Positions 7,168 through 11,397 of a DNA stretch of 11,397 nucleotides are shown here, piece by piece. Below the pieces are notes generated by a model that ran no database searches, was not told the DNA's origin, and was given only the letters and a program-made list of their open reading frames with translations. Source of the DNA: Nitrososphaerota archaeon (GTDB lineage Archaea; Thermoproteota; Nitrososphaeria; Nitrososphaerales; Gagatemarchaeaceae); the NCBI GenBank assembly GCA_005877225.1, contig VBPK01000144.1, positions 1-11,397 of the forward strand. The letters run 5' to 3'. The position numbers were made by a program, and so were the translations under genes. The stretch's first letter is position 1; each line of letters opens with the position of its first letter.

Positions 7168-8160
7168 TCACTCTATTTCACTGATGTCAGTCCCTATCTC
7201 AAATAGGGCATCACCCTGATAGACGGCAGGCGATGTCACCATGTGAATCACCCCTGGTTGAGGAACGGTTATCCTCTCGAGCACATCTCCGTACAGGTTC
7301 TTGATCACGCCTATCTCCTGTCCCTTCCTGACCATGTCCCCCGCCCTGACGTCAGAGATGAAGAAGCCTCCTCTCTCAGAGTAGATATGGTATGGCCGAT
7401 ATACCTTGGCTTTCTTTGGTATGTCCGGCTCCCCTTTGAGCATCCTCAGATGCTTCATCACGTTCGTAATCCCCTTGAACACCATGTCAACGATGTCGGA
7501 TTGGCACCTCCCGCTTCCTCCGGCCTCGGTCCCCATCGTAATCGGTACCGGCTGCCCTTCGTAGGGCGGCTTGGCCCCAGGTCTAGGACGCCCCTCCCTA
7601 ATCCAGACCCAGCCGAAATTCCTTGCCAAGGCGAAGGCGGCGTCGTCCCTCTTTGGGTCTTCGCCGAATCTGGTGTACATCGTACTGATCAGGAGGTCCT
7701 CGATGATGTCTCCGCCGTGGAGGTCGAGCCTGTATTCGGCTTTAGAAAGTATGTTGTCATAGAACGACTTTGCCACCTGGTAGCTGATCAGAGGATGCCC
7801 GGATCCTCCCCTGGGTATTTCTCGAACGAAGGCCCCCGAAAGACCCCTGTAGTCCACCGGGTTCGTGTAGACCCATCTGGCTTCGAAGGCCGGAGTATTG
7901 ACGACGGGCACGATGATGACTGTCCCCTTCACTTCGGTTGGATCGAGCTCTGTCTGCAGCCTGAGAGTTCCAGCGGGTCCGTTGTACTCCGACCCGTCGA
8001 TTCCTCCGTTCACCAGCAGGGTGGGCCCGTCCCCGGCACCGTTCACGACGGTGAAGGGAATCTGATGCGGACCCGCAGGCTTTTCCGAAATCGAGAGATT
8101 GCCCCGCTTCTTCTGTCCGCCCTTTACCTCGAGGTCTTGAATCTTGACCGTTCGAGACAC
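7168..8160 (-). CDS. AstE/AspA-type (M14-like) N-acyl deacylase paralog 2
   Basis: With the GTG at 8160 the product is 330 residues, close to the 341 of the first paralog. The frame stays open back to 8337, but that stretch lies inside the hydrolase gene and its residues do not resemble the family. The GTG also sits exactly 26 bases after the TATA centre. Landmarks: NGGIDGSEYNG (51-61), LDLHGGD (145-151) and GTEAGGSG (210-217), then a lipoyl-like C-terminal barrel from about residue 262. Glu58 and His148 of the zinc site are present and Glu212 is the likely catalytic residue, but the first histidine is Asp55 and the usual DLNR-FPG motif is degenerate (YRGLSGAFV). Asp could still bind metal, so activity is plausible. 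It likely removes an acyl group from an amino compound; the substrate is unknown. Confidence 0.82.
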   Translation of the reverse strand: MSRTVKIQDLEVKGGQKKRGNLSISEKPAGPHQIPFTVVNGAGDGPTLLVNGGIDGSEYNGPAGTLRLQTELDPTEVKGTVIIVPVVNTPAFEARWVYTNPVDYRGLSGAFVREIPRGGSGHPLISYQVAKSFYDNILSKAEYRLDLHGGDIIEDLLISTMYTRFGEDPKRDDAAFALARNFGWVWIREGRPRPGAKPPYEGQPVPITMGTEAGGSGRCQSDIVDMVFKGITNVMKHLRMLKGEPDIPKKAKVYRPYHIYSERGGFFISDVRAGDMVRKGQEIGVIKNLYGDVLERITVPQPGVIHMVTSPAVYQGDALFEIGTDISEIE

Positions 8161-8167
8161 GCGAGCC

Positions 8168-8178
8168 CCCCGCCCCGC
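8168..8178 (-). promoter_or_regulatory. GCGGGGCGGGG box in the second deacylase promoter
   Basis: On the minus strand this reads GCGGGGCGGGG, starting 4 bases after the TATA box. The first deacylase promoter has GCGGGGCGAGG (2605-2615) starting 6 bases after its TATA box. Shared sequence at a shared position suggests a common operator (inference). Confidence 0.45.
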
Positions 8179-8181
8179 TTT

Positions 8182-8190
8182 CTTATTAAT
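8182..8190 (-). promoter_or_regulatory. TATA box of the second deacylase, overlapping the hydrolase stop codon
   Basis: On the minus strand this reads ATTAATAAG. Its TAA at 8188-8186 is also the stop codon of the alpha/beta hydrolase. The centre near 8186 is 26 bases from the GTG at 8160, so the mRNA would begin on its start codon. Confidence 0.6.
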
Positions 8191-9046
8191 GCGCAGCGGA
8201 CGCGCGGTCCGCCGGAACTTTAACGCGTCCCAAGAACTGTCGTACGATCGACTCGAATTCCCGGGGCCTTTCGGCGTGGAGCCAGTGGCCGCACCCCTCG
8301 AAGACATGCATCTTAGAGTTCGATATACCAGTCCCAAGCTTCCTCCCTTCCTCCAGGGGGATTATCCAGTCTTGGTCTCCGTGCATGACCAGAGTTGGAA
8401 CTCTGATTTCCTTCAGCTTCGATTCGACTCCCCAGTCGTCGTTCTGCTCCTGCATAACGTAGTTGTGCGTCGGATAGCGCCAGTACCGCTTCGCGCGATC
8501 ACGGCCAGGACTGTAGTTGGGACTCAGGATGGCGTTCAGCCTGTTGAAATCCAGGATCCCTCTCCTCAGGTCGGCGTTGCCCTTGCAGCGGCCCGACCAG
8601 TATCTTTCGAACCGGTCCCAGTCCAGTGCCAGCGCCGCGCCCTTCGCGTTCTTCTTCAGCGTCACGAGACTAGTATGCGCCGGAGCCGTCGACCACAGGA
8701 TGAGGCCTCTGACACTCGCCGGGTATCTCAGAATGTACTCGAGGGCAAGATATCCTGCCCCGGAACTCCCCGCGACTATTACCTGCCCCAGCCTCAGCTT
8801 CTTCCTGAGCATCTCGGCATCTGCCGATAGCTGTGCGAAGCTTGGGGACCCTACATCCTCAGACCTGCCGCACCCGCGGAGGTCGAAGACCACGACCTGG
8901 TAATCGTCGCAGAATGGTCGGAAGATGGTCTTGACGTAGCGGGAATCTACGCTGCCTCCCGGGCTGTGGAGCGTAAGTATGGTCGTGAGGCCCTTCAGTC
9001 CCATTCTTTCAAAGAAGATCCTGCAACCGTTCACAGTTGCCAGCAC
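8186..9046 (-). CDS. Alpha/beta-fold hydrolase (proline iminopeptidase / esterase-like)
   Basis: From GTG 9046 the product is 286 residues, typical for the family. It opens like its relatives with VNGCRIFFERMG. The core follows: LHSPGGS oxyanion region, FDLRGCGRSE loop, nucleophile elbow VAGSSGAG with Ser95, acid Asp226 in VMHGDQDW, and His254 in GCGHWLHAERP. The triad is therefore complete, though the elbow is GxSxA rather than GxSxG and the oxyanion motif is not the HGGPG of true proline iminopeptidases, so an esterase or C-C hydrolase is equally possible. The GTG is 4 bases after the aminotransferase TAG and has GGAG at 9057-9060 ten bases upstream. An ATG at 9079 would overlap the aminotransferase by 29 bases and has no such site. 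Likely cytoplasmic and co-transcribed with the aminotransferase. Confidence 0.85.
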   Translation of the reverse strand: MLATVNGCRIFFERMGLKGLTTILTLHSPGGSVDSRYVKTIFRPFCDDYQVVVFDLRGCGRSEDVGSPSFAQLSADAEMLRKKLRLGQVIVAGSSGAGYLALEYILRYPASVRGLILWSTAPAHTSLVTLKKNAKGAALALDWDRFERYWSGRCKGNADLRRGILDFNRLNAILSPNYSPGRDRAKRYWRYPTHNYVMQEQNDDWGVESKLKEIRVPTLVMHGDQDWIIPLEEGRKLGTGISNSKMHVFEGCGHWLHAERPREFESIVRQFLGRVKVPADRASAAH

Positions 9047-9050
9047 AAGA

Positions 9051-10241
9051 CTAGTTCTCCAATGGACCTGCCGACGCATACTGGGCTATGACTCGCTTCA
9101 TCCGCTTCACGCCCTCGACGATCTGGGGTATGCCGACCTTGGAGTAGGAAAGTCGCTGGTATCCGTCGCCTCCGGAGCCGAAGAACGTGCCAGGGGACGA
9201 ACCTACTCCTGCTTGGAGGAATCTATCCGCCAGCTCCTGGGACGTGAGCCCTGGCACAGCATCCCTGAAGTCGGGAAAGACGTAGAAAGTACCCTGGGGC
9301 AGTTTGCACGACATGCCGTCCAGAGTGTTGAGTTCATCCACAAGGGTTCTTCTTCTCTCGTCCAGTTCGCGGACGATCGGGGCGGAAAACCTGTCCCACC
9401 CTTGGAGGGCCCGCAGGCCGGCGATCTGGATGTGAGAACTGACGTGGGCCAGCACGAGGTTGTGGATGGTGCCTGCTCTCTTGATGAATTCCTCTGGGCC
9501 ACAGAGGTAGCCGAGCCTCCAGCCGGTCATGGCGAAGGTCTTCGAGAACGAGAACAAGCCGATGGCGTTGTCTCTCATGGAGGGAATTGACATGGGGCTC
9601 ACGTGCTCGGCCCCGTCGAATACCAGAGCCTCGTACGCCTCGTCGGAGAGGATCGGCAGATCGTGGTCGACTGCCGTACGGCCTATATCTTCCAGATACT
9701 TCCTGGGATAGACCGTCCCCGTAGGGTTGTTTGGAGTATTGATTAGGAGGGCCCTGGTCCTCTTGTTGACCGCCTTTTCGATGGCCTCTGGAGCAGGAAG
9801 CCAGCCCTCATCCTCCGTGGCGCCGACATAGCGCGGGGTTGCACCCGAGGCCTTGATCAGACTATCATACGGCGGATAGTAGGGGGCCGGGATGATCGCC
9901 TCCTCCCCCGGGTCGAGCAACGCGTTGACGGCCAGATAGAGGGCCTCGGTGGACCCCTGAGTGATTAGGATCTGGGTTTCAGGGTCCAAGTCTATCTGAT
10001 TGTAGTCGCGGAGCTTCTTGGCCACAGCGTTGCGAAGTTCCGGATATCCGGCCGCCGGGGCGTACTTCGTGTAGCCCCTTTCGAGGGCATCCCAGGCCGC
10101 GTCCATTATCTCTCTTGGGGTGTCCATCGAGAGGTCCCCCTGCTGCAACGGAATCAGGTCCTTCAGTGGGAGTGATGCGATCTTGTCGGAAAGACCGACG
10201 ATGGGGTTGGGCGGCAGAGACGTCCTCGATGCGAAACGCAC
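9051..10241 (-). CDS. Class I/II PLP-dependent aminotransferase (aspartate aminotransferase-like)
   Basis: The 396-residue product has the full class I set: TQGSTEA (94-100) for the phosphate, PAPYYPPY (118-125), NTPNNPTG (168-175) with the cofactor Asn, DEAY (200-203) with PLP-binding Asp200 and Tyr203, SFSKTFAMTGWRLGY with Schiff-base Lys234 and Arg242, and RLSYS with Arg363, which binds the substrate carboxylate. It should transfer the amino group of an alpha-amino acid to 2-oxoglutarate or reverse this; aspartate, aromatic and branched-chain substrates are all possible. The start is GTG at 10241, with only a weak GAG purine stretch upstream and no clear TATA box in the 65 bases after the dehydrogenase stop, so it is probably transcribed with that gene. 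An adjacent aminotransferase and hydroxyacid dehydrogenase fit a route amino acid to 2-oxo acid to 2-hydroxy acid (inference). Confidence 0.92.
   Translation of the reverse strand: MRFASRTSLPPNPIVGLSDKIASLPLKDLIPLQQGDLSMDTPREIMDAAWDALERGYTKYAPAAGYPELRNAVAKKLRDYNQIDLDPETQILITQGSTEALYLAVNALLDPGEEAIIPAPYYPPYDSLIKASGATPRYVGATEDEGWLPAPEAIEKAVNKRTRALLINTPNNPTGTVYPRKYLEDIGRTAVDHDLPILSDEAYEALVFDGAEHVSPMSIPSMRDNAIGLFSFSKTFAMTGWRLGYLCGPEEFIKRAGTIHNLVLAHVSSHIQIAGLRALQGWDRFSAPIVRELDERRRTLVDELNTLDGMSCKLPQGTFYVFPDFRDAVPGLTSQELADRFLQAGVGSSPGTFFGSGGDGYQRLSYSKVGIPQIVEGVKRMKRVIAQYASAGPLEN
9057..9060 (-). promoter_or_regulatory. Ribosome-binding site deciding the hydrolase start
   Basis: GGAG on the minus strand lies inside the last codons of the aminotransferase, 10 bases before the GTG at 9046. 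It supports the short start and coupled translation over the ATG at 9079. Confidence 0.4.
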
Positions 10242-10306
10242 TTTCTCAGATCGATTGGCGCCGGTCGTTTTGGGCCCTATGAAGCTTTGCTCGGAGGGAG
10301 ACTGGC

Positions 10307-11140
10307 TCAGTATCCTAGGTCGAGGTCGACGACGTTCAGGAGGTCCCTTCCCGCTGCCAGGTTGTCGATGTTCTGGCTCACGATGGAGAAGACGCGGTAG
10401 ACGGTCTCGGTAGTGATTCCTCCGATGTGGGGGGTGGCGATTACGTTGTCAAGTTTCTCTATGGAGTATCTCGAAGGCGCCGACGGCGGGAGCGAATACC
10501 AAGTGTCGATTGCCGCATTTGAAATTCGGCGTTCGACCAAGGCCCGGTACAGGGCTTCCTCGTCAACCACGGCAGCCCGGGATACGATAACTATCGAGGC
10601 CGTTCTCTTCATTAGAGCGAATTCGCCCTTCCCGATCAGGCCCCGGGTCTCGGATGTGAGCGGCAGCGCGACCGTGAGGAATTCGGCTCTGGGGAGCGAA
10701 CTATGGAGGTCCTCGATTCCGTAGACCTCGCAACCCTGAACCGGTGTGCCCCTCTCTGGGTGCTTCCTGATTCCGATTACCTTCATCCCGAAGGCCGAGG
10801 ACCTTCGGGCGAGTTCCGTCCCTACGGCACCGAGGCCGAGTATCACGTGAGTCAGCCCCTGGACCTCCACCCCCGGAGTCCGTTTCCAAACCCCCTTCTT
10901 CATCTCTCGGTCTTTCTCGACCACTCGTTTCGCGACTGCGAGTAGCAGCGCGAAGGCATGCTCGGCCACCGGGACCGAATTTGAGCCCGACGCGTCCGCG
11001 AGGGTGACCCCCGCCGCCCTGATCGAATCCAGAGGAATCTTCTCGATTCCCGCCCCGAGACACTGGACCAGCTTGAGTCTGGGAGCGAATTCGAAGAGGC
11101 CGCAGATGGTGGTGTCGAGGGTGACGCTCGTCCCGACCAA
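10307..11140 (-). CDS. D-isomer-specific 2-hydroxyacid dehydrogenase, strict ORF lacking its N-terminus
   Basis: From the first usable start (TTG 11140) the product is 277 residues, short of the usual 310-335. The NAD(P)-binding core is intact: GLGAVG at 102-107, then GIRKHPER after the second strand, whose basic residues suggest NADP(H). VSRAAVVDEEAL carries the substrate-binding Arg188, and TPHIGG carries the catalytic His238. The usual active-site Glu in DVFE is Tyr215 (IDTWY). Family members reduce 2-oxo acids such as glyoxylate, hydroxypyruvate or pyruvate. Homologous sequence continues in frame upstream to a TAG at 11312-11314, so this TTG start gives a truncated substrate-binding domain and is probably not the native start. 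The gene leads the minus-strand cluster, 65 bases before the aminotransferase. Confidence 0.75.
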   Translation of the reverse strand: MVGTSVTLDTTICGLFEFAPRLKLVQCLGAGIEKIPLDSIRAAGVTLADASGSNSVPVAEHAFALLLAVAKRVVEKDREMKKGVWKRTPGVEVQGLTHVILGLGAVGTELARRSSAFGMKVIGIRKHPERGTPVQGCEVYGIEDLHSSLPRAEFLTVALPLTSETRGLIGKGEFALMKRTASIVIVSRAAVVDEEALYRALVERRISNAAIDTWYSLPPSAPSRYSIEKLDNVIATPHIGGITTETVYRVFSIVSQNIDNLAAGRDLLNVVDLDLGY

Positions 11141-11317
11141 TACATCGCCGTCGGCCAGGAGCCCTCTGAGCCCGGCCCCCGACTCATTGGGGGAGGACGA
11201 GACAAACTCACATCTTGTGTCGAGCTTCTGGTTGAGGATATCGGCCGCTCTCTCCGGCGTGACTCCGTAGGAGGTCGAGGAGTCGCCGAAGTGCAGCAGT
11301 ACTCGCGTGTCCTACAC
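11141..11317 (-). pseudogene. Native 5' end of the dehydrogenase, interrupted by TAG at codon 2
   Basis: Read on the minus strand in the frame of the dehydrogenase, GTG (11317) is followed by TAG and then by 57 codons that fit the missing N-terminus: DTRVLLHFGDSS, then SYGVTPERAADILNQKLDTR, then LRGLLADGDVLVGTSV, joining directly to the annotated protein. The full product would be about 336 residues, the right length. There is no ATG, GTG or TTG in frame between the TAG and the TTG at 11140. A single base change at 11314 (for example AAG to TAG) explains it, whether real or an assembly error. Confidence 0.6.
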
Positions 11318-11344
11318 CAGACCCAAGGCGTGCTGGTCAGGGGT

Positions 11345-11360
11345 GCAGTCAGAGGACTGC
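11345..11360. repeat. Perfect 6-bp hairpin GCAGTC-AGAG-GACTGC
   Basis: The arms 11345-11350 and 11355-11360 are exact reverse complements around AGAG. The hairpin sits in the 80 bases upstream of the dehydrogenase start, nested between CAGACCC (11318-11324) and GGGTCTG (11391-11397), which are also complementary. No gene was recognised in this stretch, and it does not fold as a standard tRNA. Confidence 0.35.
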
Positions 11361-11397
11361 GAATCTGTCACTTTTGCCAAGTCAGGCTGGGGGTCTG

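Noticed and set aside
7243..8223. 326-residue open frame on the plus strand
   Set aside because: It lies entirely antisense to the second deacylase, whose motifs are clear, and its translation has no recognisable domain; it is a shadow of GC-rich codon usage.
8161..8337. Upstream extension of the second deacylase to an ATG at 8337
   Set aside because: It overlaps the hydrolase reading frame, the residues do not fit the family, and the TATA box would lie inside the coding region.
11312..11314. TAG decoded as pyrrolysine
   Set aside because: TAG is used as the normal end of three genes in the window, and no Pyl machinery or PYLIS-like context is visible.
11318..11397. tRNA gene suggested by a 7-bp acceptor-like stem and a CTGCGAA anticodon-loop-like sequence
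   Set aside because: No T-loop (TTC) is present before the 3' arm on either strand, position 8 is not T, and the would-be anticodon stem has a mismatch and two wobble pairs.
1..11397. CRISPR arrays, insertion sequences, integrases, toxin-antitoxin or defence genes
   Set aside because: No tandem spaced repeats, transposase motifs or terminal inverted repeats were seen; the region looks like metabolic chromosome.

Overview
The window reads as ordinary chromosomal DNA of an archaeon. Two near-identical promoter layouts put an AT-rich TATA-like box about 26 bases upstream of the start codon (genes starting at 2625 and, on the minus strand, 8160). A third lies just upstream of the minus-strand gene starting at 7093. 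These transcripts would be leaderless or nearly so, as is common in archaea. The secreted binding protein has the N-terminal membrane segment plus Thr/Ser-rich linker typical of archaeal solute-binding proteins. The lineage cannot be fixed from this window; a heterotrophic Thermoproteota/Nitrososphaeria-type or Thermoplasmatota archaeon is a guess. TAG, TGA and TAA are all used as stops.

Layout. The left edge (2-1216, +) is a metal-dependent M24 peptidase-fold enzyme that enters the window already open. It converges on an MFS exporter (1251-2498, -). A 126-base divergent region (2499-2624), full of inverted repeats and with a promoter on each side, separates the exporter from a two-gene plus-strand operon: an AstE/AspA-type deacylase (2625-3650) and a class III aminotransferase (3658-4971). 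A convergent gap (4972-5095) follows. Everything to the right is on the minus strand. In transcription order: a D-2-hydroxyacid dehydrogenase whose 5' end is interrupted by a TAG (10307 to about 11317), a class I aminotransferase (9051-10241), an alpha/beta hydrolase (8186-9046), a second AstE/AspA-type deacylase with its own promoter (7168-8160), and an oligopeptide-type ABC solute-binding protein with its own promoter (5096-7093).

How the genes may work together (inference). The set makes sense as scavenging of peptides or N-acylated amino compounds: capture by the binding protein, hydrolysis by the M24 enzyme and the alpha/beta hydrolase, removal of acyl groups by the two deacylase paralogs, removal of the amino group by the two aminotransferases, and reduction of the 2-oxo acid by the dehydrogenase. 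M24 hydrolase plus AstE/AspA deacylase plus class III aminotransferase is also the fold set of the bacterial ectoine-degradation genes doeA/doeB/doeD. That makes an archaeal Doe-like route worth testing, although the proof is not here.

Most unusual points: both deacylase paralogs have lost the first canonical zinc-ligand histidine, and the first has also lost the second. Both deacylase promoters carry the same GCGGGGCGRGG box between TATA and start, and related CGGGGCG arms flank the exporter's predicted transcription start. The dehydrogenase has a stop as its second codon, with a clearly homologous reading frame continuing behind it.
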